This document shows positions 15,673-26,500 of a DNA stretch of 64,000 nucleotides, piece by piece. The stretch spans positions 186,001 to 250,000 of the forward strand of contig NZ_QFLI01000008.1 of NCBI RefSeq assembly GCF_003202155.1, in the 5' to 3' direction. Below the pieces are notes generated by a model, which worked only from the letters and a program-made list of their open reading frames with translations, ran no database searches and had not been told where the DNA came from. Both the position numbers and the translations under genes were made by a program. How positions within the stretch are numbered: position 1 is the stretch's first letter; each line of letters starts with the position of its first letter. Origin of the DNA: Marinifilum breve. Its GTDB lineage: Bacteria; Bacteroidota; Bacteroidia; Bacteroidales; Marinifilaceae.

Positions 15673-17118
15673 TTATTTATTCGCTATTAAATACGCTTGA
15701 TACTCATCCCATAACGATTGAGTAGATTGATCAAATATTTTATGGGTAGCTGCATCCCAAGACCAAGGAATAATAGTTTTTGCTGTTTGGTTCAATTTGT
15801 ATACAAAATCAGGATCTTTTGTATGTAACCAATCGATGAAAAAAGCTGATGTTTTGTAACCATCATTCCAATGTCCACCAACTTTTCTGTACTCGTAACT
15901 GGAATATCCTGCTTTTAAACGAACATAGTCAGCTATTCCTTCTAAAAAACCGAAAAAATCAGATCCTCCAGCATAAGCTCCTGCTCCTTTTGGCGAATAC
16001 TGGTAACCATGAGCTAATTCGTGATACAAAACTCCTACAATCTCATCTACCAAATCCTTATTGCTCATTTCTCCTTTTTTATTTTTCAGATACAATGAGC
16101 TAAAGAAGATATTGATATGTGGTGGATTCCCTCCTTTTGCTGATATGGTTTCTAAATCCTCAATAGAATAATCTAAAACATTTAAAACATCAATTTCATC
16201 AACACTTCTGTACAAAATCTTACAAACATCTAAACAAACAGTATTGATTAATTCTTTAGGGTTTGGAACCAATTCTGTGTACAAATCGCCATTTCCTCCT
16301 AAAGTTTTATTTACGAAGTTAATTTTAGGATAAGAGAATTGGTTCCAGCCACCTTTGCGTTTAACATTCACATAATCGTTTAAGATTATAGTGTCTTTCA
16401 ATCCCTTATTCTCGGCTATTAACTGCACAGGATATTTCCCAAAACTTTCGTATTTCACTTTTGGATTTTTTGCTGTACTTGTTTCTGGCTTTCCTCCTTT
16501 AAAATACCAATGGTAAGCATCTGCCTGTACAGACAAATTGTTAAACTCAACCAATCCTTTTGTGAAAAAGGCTCTGTTTTCTGCCTTAAACAATGCTATT
16601 GGTGTGTTATCATTATTATCCCACGCAGCCAATAATTCTACTTCGGAGAGTTGCAAAATATCGTTTCCATTACTTTCCAATTGCAAACGATAATATTTAT
16701 AGTTTTCATTTGCAGATACAGGAAAGCTTAGCTTTTGATTACGTCCTGAAAACTGTAAATCTTTTTGCCTATCGATTTCTTGCCACGTTTTTTTATCATT
16801 ACTAGCTTCTAAAACGCAAATCATTGGATCACGCTCCTCGGCATCCCCTCCCGAAACCAAAGAATAGGAACTTAACTTGCATTTTTTTAAAGTGGTAAAT
16901 TGAATGCTGGCACTGCTGTTAAATGTTAAGTATTTCGAATAAACATCTCCATCAACCAACTTATTAACCTCTTCACCAACAGGAGAATCATTTCTATCCG
17001 ACATTATCCTACACTTGTAATTTGTTACATTTACAGGAGTGGTTTCCTGCAAATTACAAGACATAAGTAGTGCTGTTACACATGCTAACAGCATGAGTTT
17101 ACTTGTGTTTTTTATCAT
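15673..17118 (-). CDS. BSP-family metalloprotease-like lipoprotein with F5/8-type C and PKD domains
   Basis: A 481-residue lipoprotein (LLMSC, C21) paralogous to the protein at 13604 but with another module order: one F5/8-type C-like domain at about 30-170, a PKD-like domain at about 173-255, and the BSP domain at about 256-480. The zinc motif is HELAHGYQYSP (HExxH at 366-370), followed by GFLEGIADYVRL. Here the glycan-binding module is N-terminal rather than C-terminal, and the protein ends with the catalytic domain (LWDEYQAYLIANK). Both proteins share the conserved SAFFIDWLH segment. It is co-directional with and close to its neighbours, so both paralogues should be made together when PUL 1 is on. 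Confidence 0.85.
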   Translation of the reverse strand: MIKNTSKLMLLACVTALLMSCNLQETTPVNVTNYKCRIMSDRNDSPVGEEVNKLVDGDVYSKYLTFNSSASIQFTTLKKCKLSSYSLVSGGDAEERDPMICVLEASNDKKTWQEIDRQKDLQFSGRNQKLSFPVSANENYKYYRLQLESNGNDILQLSEVELLAAWDNNDNTPIALFKAENRAFFTKGLVEFNNLSVQADAYHWYFKGGKPETSTAKNPKVKYESFGKYPVQLIAENKGLKDTIILNDYVNVKRKGGWNQFSYPKINFVNKTLGGNGDLYTELVPNPKELINTVCLDVCKILYRSVDEIDVLNVLDYSIEDLETISAKGGNPPHINIFFSSLYLKNKKGEMSNKDLVDEIVGVLYHELAHGYQYSPKGAGAYAGGSDFFGFLEGIADYVRLKAGYSSYEYRKVGGHWNDGYKTSAFFIDWLHTKDPDFVYKLNQTAKTIIPWSWDAATHKIFDQSTQSLWDEYQAYLIANK

Positions 17119-17167
17119 GTTTATTTTATTTCGCTTACTGTTATTTTTAAGTGATTTAAAAAGGGTT

Positions 17168-17202
17168 TTCTATAGCCAAAAGTCAGGTTTCCAGCTATAG
17201 AA
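17168..17202 (-). other. Intergenic hairpin between a GH92 gene and BSP gene 2
   Basis: TTCTATAGC (17168-17176) pairs with GCTATAGAA (17194-17202) around a 17-base loop. On the minus strand AAAACCCTTTTTAAAT follows, too weak for a sure terminator. It may be a processing or partial termination site inside the PUL 1 operon. Confidence 0.5.
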
Positions 17203-17215
17203 ATTCACATTAAAA

Positions 17216-19555
17216 TTATTTTGTAGTAGAATAAGGATAAGAGTCCTTTGAAATTCCGCGCTTTTTATTTGGGCGACTGCTCATTTCGAATAACAACTCT
17301 CCTCCATTTACAATATCAGTATGGTTCACATAGTTTTTATCCCACTTTTTACCATTTAATTTTACCGATTTGATATAAATATTCTTCGATGAGTAATTTT
17401 TAGTTTTTATGGTAAACTGTTTGCCATTTTCCAAATTTAGAACTGCCTGATCAACCGAAGGTGCTCCAATTGCATACTGACCAGAACCAGGACAAACAGG
17501 ATAGAATCCTAAAGATGAAAAAATATACCAGGCCGACATCTGTCCACAATCATCGTTTCCACACAAACCATCAGGTTTGTTCAGGTACTTGGTTTTCATT
17601 ATCTGATTGATACGCTCTTGAGTTTTCCAAGGCTTTCCTGCCCAATTGTACATGTAAGCAACATGATGACTAGGTTCGTTTCCGTGCACATATCCACCCA
17701 TAATCCCCTCACGGGTAATGTCCTCGTTGTGCTCAAAATATTTGTCTGGAATATGCATGGTAAAAAGCGAATCCAAATGATCTGAGAAACGCTTCTCACC
17801 ACCCATTTTGCTAACCAAACCACTAACATTCTGAGGAACATATAAGGAATAGTTCCACGAATTTCCTTCAATAAAACCTGCTGCGTGAGTATCCAAAGGA
17901 TCGAATGGACTTACCCACTCTCCGGCTTTGCTTTTAGCTCGTACATAGCCTGTTTTATCATCAAATAAATTTCTCCAATTTTCCGATCGCTGCATGTATT
18001 CTTTTGCAATAGCATCTTTTCCCATTGCTTTCGCCAATTGTGCAATTGTATAATCATCGTAAGAATACTCTAGTGTGATAGATGCTCCTACTCTGCTTGT
18101 TTCGTGAGGCACATACCCATAACTTAGGTAATCACCAATACCATCGTATTTTTTATAATTTGCACTTGATAAGCAAGCCTCCAAAGCTCTTTCTTTATCA
18201 ACACCTTGCAATCCATTTACCAAAGCATCGACAATTACTGGTACTGCGTGATAACCAATCATACACCAATTTTCGTTACCAAAATGGCTCCAAATAGGAA
18301 GAATTTTATGAACACTTTGATCGTAATGTGCCAACATGGAATTGATCATATCAGCCGAACGTTTTGGCTGTATCAGCGAAAGCAAAGGATGTTGTGCCCT
18401 GTAAGTATCCCACAAAGAAAAAACAGTATAGTTTGTAAAACCTTCAGCCTGATGAATGTTGTGATCTAAACCTCTGTATTTTCCATCCACATCCATGTAT
18501 TCAACAGGATTGATGAATGAATGGTATAAAGATGTATAGAAAGTAACTTTTTTCTCTTCAGACGCCGCCACTTGCACACGACTTAGTTGCTTTTGCCATT
18601 CTGCTTTGGTAGCCTTTCTAACTTTGTCGAAATCGAAATGAGGAACTTCTGCTTTCAAGTTTTTTAATGCTCCTTCGGTACTCACTGCCGACAAGGCAAA
18701 TTTTACTTTTATCTTCTCATTTTCCTTGGTGGAAAAATCAAAATTAGCAGTTAATGCTTTTCCGGCCATTTCAGGAAAATTATCCGTTTCGTCGAATTTG
18801 CGCCAAAAACCATTGTACACCACTTTTTCATTATTACGACATCCGTAATTTTTAATAGGCTTAGAAAAAGTCATGGCAAAATATTGATAATTAGATCTTG
18901 CCCAACCTCTTGTTATTCGATAGCCTGTTACCAAAGTATCATTTTCAACACGAATGGTAGACCACAAAACCTTGCCATCGTAATTATAAATTCCATGAGT
19001 TAAATCAAGAATAATATGAGCATTATCAGTAGCAGGAAAAGTATACTGATGAAACCCTACGCGCTGCGTAGCTGTTAATTCAGCTTTCACCTTATAATCA
19101 TCCAATTCAACAGTATAATATCCAGGCTCTGCCTTTTCTGTCTCTTTTCGAAATAGCGAACGATAACCCTTGCTGGTATTTTCGATTGTTCCTGGATTGT
19201 AATTTACCTTCCCAACTGTTGGCATAATTAGGAAATCACCTAAATCGGAATGTCCTGTTCCACTTAAATGTGTGTGGCTGAAACCAACGATTGATTTGTC
19301 CTGATATTGATATCCGGTACAGTAACGATAAACTTCTTTATTGTACTTTCCTTCGTGAATAAACTGTACACTATCCGTATCGGGACTCAACTGAACCATT
19401 CCAAATGGAGCACAAGCCCCTGGAAATGTATGTCCCATTTCTTCCGTTCCAATAAATGGATCTACATACTTTGTTAAATCAGTATCCTGAGCAAATGCTC
19501 CTCTTCCAAGAACAAGAAAGAAACAGCTACTTATGGCAAAAATAATTGATCTCAT
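17216..19555 (-). CDS. GH92 alpha-mannosidase
   Basis: A 779-residue single-domain GH92 enzyme. The N-terminus MRSIIFAISSCFFLVLGRGAFAQ reads as a Sec signal with cleavage after AFA, rather than a lipoprotein signal, so the product is probably periplasmic. The family start DPFIGTEEMGHTFPGACAPF, the motif HGNEPSHH and the catalytic-base motif GNDDCGQMSAW are all intact, as is the trimming-site loop FSLWDTYRAQHPLL. GH92 enzymes are inverting, calcium-dependent exo-alpha-mannosidases. The protein ends shortly after the beta-sandwich, with no extra modules. It lies between the third GH92 gene and the BSP pair. Confidence 0.93.
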   Translation of the reverse strand: MRSIIFAISSCFFLVLGRGAFAQDTDLTKYVDPFIGTEEMGHTFPGACAPFGMVQLSPDTDSVQFIHEGKYNKEVYRYCTGYQYQDKSIVGFSHTHLSGTGHSDLGDFLIMPTVGKVNYNPGTIENTSKGYRSLFRKETEKAEPGYYTVELDDYKVKAELTATQRVGFHQYTFPATDNAHIILDLTHGIYNYDGKVLWSTIRVENDTLVTGYRITRGWARSNYQYFAMTFSKPIKNYGCRNNEKVVYNGFWRKFDETDNFPEMAGKALTANFDFSTKENEKIKVKFALSAVSTEGALKNLKAEVPHFDFDKVRKATKAEWQKQLSRVQVAASEEKKVTFYTSLYHSFINPVEYMDVDGKYRGLDHNIHQAEGFTNYTVFSLWDTYRAQHPLLSLIQPKRSADMINSMLAHYDQSVHKILPIWSHFGNENWCMIGYHAVPVIVDALVNGLQGVDKERALEACLSSANYKKYDGIGDYLSYGYVPHETSRVGASITLEYSYDDYTIAQLAKAMGKDAIAKEYMQRSENWRNLFDDKTGYVRAKSKAGEWVSPFDPLDTHAAGFIEGNSWNYSLYVPQNVSGLVSKMGGEKRFSDHLDSLFTMHIPDKYFEHNEDITREGIMGGYVHGNEPSHHVAYMYNWAGKPWKTQERINQIMKTKYLNKPDGLCGNDDCGQMSAWYIFSSLGFYPVCPGSGQYAIGAPSVDQAVLNLENGKQFTIKTKNYSSKNIYIKSVKLNGKKWDKNYVNHTDIVNGGELLFEMSSRPNKKRGISKDSYPYSTTK

Positions 19556-19618
19556 AAATCTGTATTTTAGTAATTTGTTACTAATTTATAAAAATACTTT
19601 TGTCTGGCTTAAAGCCGA

Positions 19619-21940
19619 TTACTTCTCTTCAATACCATCAGAGAATGAAGGAGGGCAAGCTGATTTTGATGATGCAAAGCCTTTATTCATAACATCACCT
19701 AAAACAAACTCTATTTTCCCTCCATCCACAATATCTGAATAACTAAACCAAGCTTTGTTCCAATCAATACCATTTATTTTTACCGATCGGATATAAATAT
19801 TTTTCTCTGAAAAATTCTTAGCAATAACTTCTATTGCATTACCATTGCTCATGTACATTTTAACATATGGTAAAGCTGGAGAAGTGATTATGTACTGATC
19901 GCTACCAGGACAAACAGGATAGAAACCCATAGCATTAAAAATATACCAGGCCGACATTTGTCCACAATCATCGTTTCCACATAAAGATCCAGGAGTATTA
20001 CCATACTGAGTAGCAATAATCTTACGCGTTAGCTCTTGTGTTTTCCACGCCTGTCCGGCATAAGAATACAAATGACTGATGTGATGGCTAGGCTCGTTTC
20101 CATGCCAGTAATCTCCAATTCTACCATGAATATCATCTACTCCTATATAATCTTTCCCCTCTTTATTGGCAAAAACAGCATCTAACTTCTGAGTAAACTC
20201 CTGATTCCCACCATAGCAGTTAATTAACCCCTGAACATCGTGAGGAACGGTCCATGTGTACTGCCAGGTAGTACCCTCTGTAAAAGCACCCAAGTGCTTG
20301 AAAAAATGAGGATCAAAATCTGGCATCCAATTGCCTTCACTGTCCTTAGGTCGCATCCAGCCAATATTAGAATCGAAAAGATTTTTGTAAGCCCTTGCTC
20401 GTTTCGAAAATCGCTGAGCATCTTCAGTTTTACCCATTGCCTTAGCCATACGAGCAATGCAATAATCGTCGTAAGCATATTCAAGGGTTTTTGATACCGA
20501 TTCATTTTCTATATCGTAAGGTACATAACCTAATTTTTCGTATTCTTTTGTTGCATCGTATTCGGGATGAGTTGCCGAGTGAACACATGCCTGATAGGCC
20601 AAATCCCAATCTACACCTTTTACTCCTTTAAAGTAAGCATCAACAATTACAGGCACAGCATGATAACCAATCATACACCAGGTTTCGTTATTCCAAAAAG
20701 ACCATATTGGCAACAATTTATCTGGGCTTTGTTTGTAATGCTCCAACATAGAATTAATCATATTGGCATTTCTATCGGCCTGTGTTAAGCAAAACAAGGG
20801 ATGTGTTGCACGATAAGTATCCCACAAAGAAAATACGGTATAATTGTCAAACCCTTCTGCTTTATGAATATTCTGATCAAAACCTCGGTAAGAACGGTCA
20901 ACGTCAAAATAGGTATTGGGTGCCATAAATGAATGATATACGGCTGTATAAAAAGTTTCTTTTTGAGCTTTGCTTCCTTCTACTTCGAATTTAGCCAATT
21001 CGTTTTTCCAAAGGGCTTTTCCTTCAGATTTAATTTTTTCAAAATCCCAATGAGGAATTTCCGTATCTAGGTTTTTCATGGCATTGGCAGTACTTACTGC
21101 CGAAATACCCACTTTTACCATAATTTGTTCCGCTTCCTTTGTACGATAATCGGCAACAAATTGAATATCGGAACCAGCTGACTCTACACTACTCCTAAAT
21201 CGGTAGGTTTTATATGAGTCGTATTTTTCTTCCTTTTTGTTCGAAAAAATACGAGTAGCATCGAAAGGTCGGGAAAATTTGGCAGCAAAATAAACATAGC
21301 GTTCTTTTGCCCAACCTTTTACCTGGTGCATCCCAGTAATGGTGTTGTCATCCTCAACTCTAACATTCGACCAAATTACTTTATGACGCAGTACATGACT
21401 CAAATCCAAAACAATATGTGCACTATCTGATTTTGGAAAAGTAAAACGCATTAATCCAGCTCTATTACTAGCAGTTAATTCTGCTTTAATTTGGTAGTCA
21501 TCCAACAAAACAGAGTAATAATTGGCTTCAGCAACCTCATTTTCATGAGAAAAGCTTGACAAATATCCAGGTTCTGATAAATCTTTTTTCCCTTCGTTAA
21601 TATACAATTTACCTATTGTAGGCATAAATAAAATATCACCTAAATCAGGAATTCCAGTTCCATGCAAATGAGTCATGGAAAAACCATAGATGGTACTATC
21701 AGAATATTCGTAACCCGAGGCAGCTCCCCATTCCCATTTTTCAGTATCCGGACTTAATTGCACCATTCCGAAAGGAACCTGAGCACCCGGGTAAGTATTT
21801 CCTTCGCCTAAAGTACCCACCAAAGGTTTTACAAATTTTGTGTAATCTCCCCCACTTTTAAGATTTCCATTCTTTTTTGCTGAGCATGCCTGTAAAAGCA
21901 AAGCTGCAAAAATGAAAGCTCCTAACAATAACTTATTCAT
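19619..21940 (-). CDS. GH92 alpha-mannosidase (lipoprotein)
   Basis: A 773-residue GH92 enzyme with a lipoprotein signal (MNKLLLGAFIFAALLLQAC, C19), so probably membrane anchored. Key motifs are KPLVGTLGEGNTYPGAQVPF, FSLWDTYRATHPLF, HGNEPSHH and GNDDCGQMSAW. Between the first two thirds and the catalytic region no insertion is seen; length is normal for a one-module GH92. It is the first enzyme behind susD, separated from it by a short hairpin. Three GH92 copies in one locus usually mean different linkage preferences on one branched mannose glycan; which linkage each takes cannot be told from the motifs. Confidence 0.93.
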   Translation of the reverse strand: MNKLLLGAFIFAALLLQACSAKKNGNLKSGGDYTKFVKPLVGTLGEGNTYPGAQVPFGMVQLSPDTEKWEWGAASGYEYSDSTIYGFSMTHLHGTGIPDLGDILFMPTIGKLYINEGKKDLSEPGYLSSFSHENEVAEANYYSVLLDDYQIKAELTASNRAGLMRFTFPKSDSAHIVLDLSHVLRHKVIWSNVRVEDDNTITGMHQVKGWAKERYVYFAAKFSRPFDATRIFSNKKEEKYDSYKTYRFRSSVESAGSDIQFVADYRTKEAEQIMVKVGISAVSTANAMKNLDTEIPHWDFEKIKSEGKALWKNELAKFEVEGSKAQKETFYTAVYHSFMAPNTYFDVDRSYRGFDQNIHKAEGFDNYTVFSLWDTYRATHPLFCLTQADRNANMINSMLEHYKQSPDKLLPIWSFWNNETWCMIGYHAVPVIVDAYFKGVKGVDWDLAYQACVHSATHPEYDATKEYEKLGYVPYDIENESVSKTLEYAYDDYCIARMAKAMGKTEDAQRFSKRARAYKNLFDSNIGWMRPKDSEGNWMPDFDPHFFKHLGAFTEGTTWQYTWTVPHDVQGLINCYGGNQEFTQKLDAVFANKEGKDYIGVDDIHGRIGDYWHGNEPSHHISHLYSYAGQAWKTQELTRKIIATQYGNTPGSLCGNDDCGQMSAWYIFNAMGFYPVCPGSDQYIITSPALPYVKMYMSNGNAIEVIAKNFSEKNIYIRSVKINGIDWNKAWFSYSDIVDGGKIEFVLGDVMNKGFASSKSACPPSFSDGIEEK

Positions 21941-21998
21941 GCTTTTCTATTTTCTGTTAACTACAACAATTTAGGCAGCTAAAATTTTATTAGTTGAA

Positions 21999-22017
21999 CT
22001 GGGCAACCAGTGCCCAG
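21999..22017 (-). other. Short GC-rich hairpin behind PUL 1 susD
   Basis: CTGGGCA (21999-22005) pairs with TGCCCAG (22011-22017). It is embedded between two copies of AGCTAAAATTT. No T-tract follows directly on the minus strand. Such structures behind susCD may protect the upstream mRNA and so raise SusC/D over enzymes. Confidence 0.5.
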
Positions 22018-22031
22018 CTAAAATTTCTTAA

Positions 22032-23564
22032 TTAATAACCGTCGTTTTGTTTCAGATTGGTATTGATATCTCTCTGAGTTTGTGGTATTGGAAATAGAAT
22101 TCTTGTAGCGTCACTAGTTGATTCTTTTTCCCAACGAGACTGTAAATATTTTCCAAATCGAATTAAATCGGTTCTGCGGTGTCCTTCGTAAGCAAACTCT
22201 CTACCACGCTCTGCCAATAACTCATCTAAAGTTAAAGCATTTGTAGTGTATTTGTTTTCTTCAAATTTATCTCCAAATGCACGTTCTCTCACTTGGTTTA
22301 TCAAATCAACCGCAGTATGATCTGCTTGTCCGTTGTTTTGACGCATAATTGCCTCTGCTTTGTTCATAAGCACCTCTGCATAACGAATTAAAACAATATC
22401 GTACTCTTGATTCCAGTTTAAACCTGCAATGGCCTCATATTTTTTACAACGTGCTCCTTCAAACAAACCTTCACTATGAAAAGTTGTTACCTCTTTAGAA
22501 TATACAAGCTGTCCGCTACCTGGATTTCCGGCTTCGATGTATACAGGAGTTCCATCGGCATAAAACTGAGGACCAACCGCAAATTGATTTTTACGAGTAT
22601 CATCATCACCATAAGAATCATAAAAACCCTCTTGTGTGATAATTCCGTTCCATCCACCTGCATCTACGTGATTACTCCAGTAACAAGTAAGTGCGTGCAA
22701 AGGTGCTGACATAGAAGATCCCCCTTTTTGGGTAAACACCTGAATGTTTTCTTTTGATAAGTTATTATCTTTTGAGAAAGCACTTAAATAGTCTGCCTCT
22801 AACTCGAAAAAACCAGAAGAAATAACAGCATCACACATTTTTATGGCATCCTCGTACTTATCGACGCCAATATAAGTTTTGGCATTTAAATACAATCGAG
22901 ATAGTAAAGCTTCAACACTTTGCTGACTAAAAAATCCTTGAGCATAAGGTTCGAAAGCAGTTGGTAAACTTTCCTTAACAGCCAAAAATTCTGATTCTAT
23001 AAATTCGAATACTTCCTGTGCCGATTTTGTTTCTGGATAGTAAGGATCTCCTACTTTGGTTACAATCGGAATATTTCTCCAAAAATCGAGACCAATCATG
23101 TGCATGTATGCTCTGTAAGCTCTCAATTGTGCCTGCATCTCAGATTTTGGAATGGATACTCCCATTTCTTCAAAATCCTTTTCTTCTATCCCCTCAAGAA
23201 CAGCATTGGCAAAACCAACACCTTCCCAAACCGTATTCCATGATGATTCTATTTCGCCGTGACGAGTACCCCAGGTATGCTTGTGCAATTCAGACCAAAG
23301 AGCATTATCATAACCATGATTTTCTGATGTTTTGGTTGTCCATGCTGCCATATCAGTACCTAAAGTTCTCAACTTTAAATAGTAATAGGTATCACAGAAA
23401 AGCAAATGTGACCAAGGACGCATATAAGCTCCTTCAATTTCCTCAGCTGAAGTATAAAAATTAGTAGTTAAATTACTACTGTACACTTTCTCATCTAATT
23501 CGGAACAAGAGTACTGCATTAACAATGCCAGAACTCCTACTATAAATAATGATATTTTTTTCAT
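22032..23564 (-). CDS. SusD/RagB-family glycan-binding lipoprotein (PUL 1)
   Basis: A 510-residue surface lipoprotein (signal ends in MQYSC) of the SusD family, which captures glycan at the cell surface and forms a lid on SusC. Typical features are the N-terminal TPR-like helices (WSHLLFCDTYYYLKLRTLG, LRAYRAYMHMIGLDFW), the YPETKSAQEVFEFIESEF helix and the C-terminal IRYAEVLMNKAEAI and RGREFAYEGHRRTDLIRFGK stretches found in nearly all members. It starts 17 bases behind susC and is transcribed with it. The binding-site aromatic residues cannot be assigned to a glycan from sequence; the neighbours point to mannose-rich glycans. Confidence 0.95.
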   Translation of the reverse strand: MKKISLFIVGVLALLMQYSCSELDEKVYSSNLTTNFYTSAEEIEGAYMRPWSHLLFCDTYYYLKLRTLGTDMAAWTTKTSENHGYDNALWSELHKHTWGTRHGEIESSWNTVWEGVGFANAVLEGIEEKDFEEMGVSIPKSEMQAQLRAYRAYMHMIGLDFWRNIPIVTKVGDPYYPETKSAQEVFEFIESEFLAVKESLPTAFEPYAQGFFSQQSVEALLSRLYLNAKTYIGVDKYEDAIKMCDAVISSGFFELEADYLSAFSKDNNLSKENIQVFTQKGGSSMSAPLHALTCYWSNHVDAGGWNGIITQEGFYDSYGDDDTRKNQFAVGPQFYADGTPVYIEAGNPGSGQLVYSKEVTTFHSEGLFEGARCKKYEAIAGLNWNQEYDIVLIRYAEVLMNKAEAIMRQNNGQADHTAVDLINQVRERAFGDKFEENKYTTNALTLDELLAERGREFAYEGHRRTDLIRFGKYLQSRWEKESTSDATRILFPIPQTQRDINTNLKQNDGY

Positions 23565-23581
23565 TCTATAATCTCCTCCAA

Positions 23582-26500
23582 TTAAAATTTAACAACAGCA
23601 CCAATTGTAAATGTGCGTGTTACAGGGTAAAAATTCAAATTATCAAATCCTGGGGTAATACCAGAATGGCCTCCAAGTTCAGGTGATAATCCTGAGTAAT
23701 TAGTGAAAGTATGCACATTGCTACATGAAACATATAATTTTGCATAGGAGACATTCTTCCATTTGCTTGTATCAAAAGTATATCCTAAGGAAATATTCTG
23801 AATTTTTAAATAATCTCCATCCTCTAAATAGTAATCGGAATATTGAGAAGGGGCACGTAGTGGGCTTGATAAAGCAGATGTATAAATATTACTTTGAGGA
23901 AATTTATCAAGATTCTCCATATAAATTCTACCAACATTAAGCACTTGATAATCCAAAGCACCACGCATAAAAATCTCCAAATCGAATCTTTTGTATTCTA
24001 AACTATTGGTTAAACCAACAAAATAGTTAGGCATTCCATTACCAATTACTTCTTTATCGGTATCAGCATGGTAACCTTCAACTTCATCATTAAGATCTTT
24101 AAATACCCACCCACCATTTTCATCGAACTTATCGAAACGAGGGCCATAAAAATCTCCAATAGATCCACCTTCTTTTACTCTGTAGGCACTACCTAAACCA
24201 TTACCTGGTAAATCTCCGGCATAAAATGGAACAGGTTCTTCATCGGCATTGGATAGTTTCTCAACCTCGTTTACATTATAAGAAGCATTAAAATTAGCGT
24301 TCCATTTTACTTCTGTATCTTGAAGAATTTTAGCATTTATACTTAGCTCAATACCCTTTGAAGAAATCTCACCAATATTACTAACAATGGTAGGTTTAAT
24401 TAAAGAAGGAACAGGAGCTGCTGCGCTATACAACATGTCATCTGTTTTTCTTGAGTACAAATCTACACTACCATCAAAACGATTTTTTGCAAGAGCATAA
24501 TCGAAACCAATATTGTATTCTTTTTTACGCTCCCATTTCAAATCAGGATTTGGATTTTTTTCTAAAGCGTAAGCACTTACCACATTCCCATTGAACACAT
24601 AAGGCAAACCTTCCTGAACAACAGTTGATAATGAATTGTATGGGCCTGTAGCAGGATTACCTGTTTCGCCATAACCTACACGCAATTTCAGGTAATTAAC
24701 AAATGATAGATTTTCCATAAAAGCTTCATCAGATATGGTCCAACCCGCAGATACTCCATAAAAATTACCCCATTTATTATTTTCTCCAAAAATAGAGCTA
24801 CCCTCTCTGTTGTAACTAACTGTTAATGCATATTTATCATCATAAGTATACACTAAACGTCCTCTCCAGGATTCAAGAATTTTCTCGCTTCTTCCACTTC
24901 CCATACTTGCTGGTCCATTCAAATCCTGAACTCCATCATCATTAACCGGATTTGTTAATTTAAGTCCTGAACCAATAGAATGCCACAAAAATTTATCGTT
25001 TACAAAGCCCGAGTTACTCATAGAGTAGGTATACCAAGTATCTTCCTCGTGAGTGTAGTTGGCCATTACATTAAAATCGTGCTTATCGAATCTTTTTCGG
25101 TAATTGATATTTCCCTCGTAAGTATATTTATAGCTGTAAAAAGATGATGTACTTGCTACACCCTTAATATCATCTTTTGCTAAATTTTCATTTTTCGATG
25201 AAGTATAAGATCCTGAATTTGCATCTTCTACTTTCCAGGCAGCTCTTCCTCCAACTGTTAATCCTTTTACGACTTCGAACTCAGCAAAAACATTCGCTAA
25301 TAAAACTTTCTTAATATTCTCGGTAGAGTAATTTAGTATATTTCCAATTGGATTATCTACACCAAATTCCTGGAAGGTTGCAAATTCTCCATTTTCTTCA
25401 TAAACAGGTCTGGTAGGGTTAAACTTCGCAACAGAACCAAAAGCCCCATAATCTGCTAATCTGTATTTTGCCTGAGAAGCAGATAAACTCAAACGCACAT
25501 TTAATCGATCGTTAATCGCTTTGTGATTGATGTTAATACGGCCACTTAAGTTTTTCTTAAAAGATTCTAATGCAACACCTTTATTGTCCATATAATTAAT
25601 AGATGCACGATAATTAGAATTTTTATTTCCTGCACTAAATGCGATATTATGAACCGTGTTGTGATTAGATTGTAGCATTTCGTCGTACCAATCGGTAGAA
25701 GCATCACCTGTTGCAACGCCCATCTTATTTCCTAAAGCTCGAAACTCATCAGCAGTTAAAATATCAGGTCTTTTGCTAATCTGATCAAATGCATAATAAC
25801 CAGAATATTCAACTGTTGGTTTTGATTCTTTCCCCTCTTTGGTCGTAATTAAAATCACACCATTTGTACCTCTGGATCCATAAATTGCAGCAGCAGAACC
25901 ATCCTTCAAAATTGAAAAAGTTGCAATATCCTCAGGGGCTACAATATCTAAAGATCCAACGGCAACACCATCAACAATAATTAGTGGCGATTGACCTCCT
26001 GTAGAAGTTACCCCACGAATTAAAATGTCTGGACTAGCATTAGGATCTGATCCTTTAGGAGTAGACACTGTTAAACCAGCTACACGACCTTGAATTTGCT
26101 GTACCGGAGAAGAAGCAGTTACCTTAGCAATATCATCAGTATCAACAGTAGCTACCGAACTGGTAATTTGTTTTCTTTGAACAGCACCATAACCAATTAC
26201 CACAACTTCCTCTAAACCTTGTGTGTCGTCTTGAAGTGTAATATCGAAACTTGTAGCAGCAGATACTATCAGTCTCTGCGAAGTCATACCTATAAAAGAG
26301 TATAGTATAACCTGATTCGACTCTACGTTATCGATTTCGTAATTTCCATCAAAATCAGTTACACCACCACGTGTAGTTCCTTCGATAACAACACTAACTC
26401 CTGGCAATGGTAATCCCTTAGAATCGATTACCTTACCCGAAATTTTCCTTTTTTCTTGCTTGTTTTGCTGAAGAGGCGAAATAACAATGTCCGTATCTAC

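Noticed and set aside
23018-23464. 148-residue plus-strand frame
   Set aside because: Antisense to susD of PUL 1, whose full family signature is intact on the other strand.
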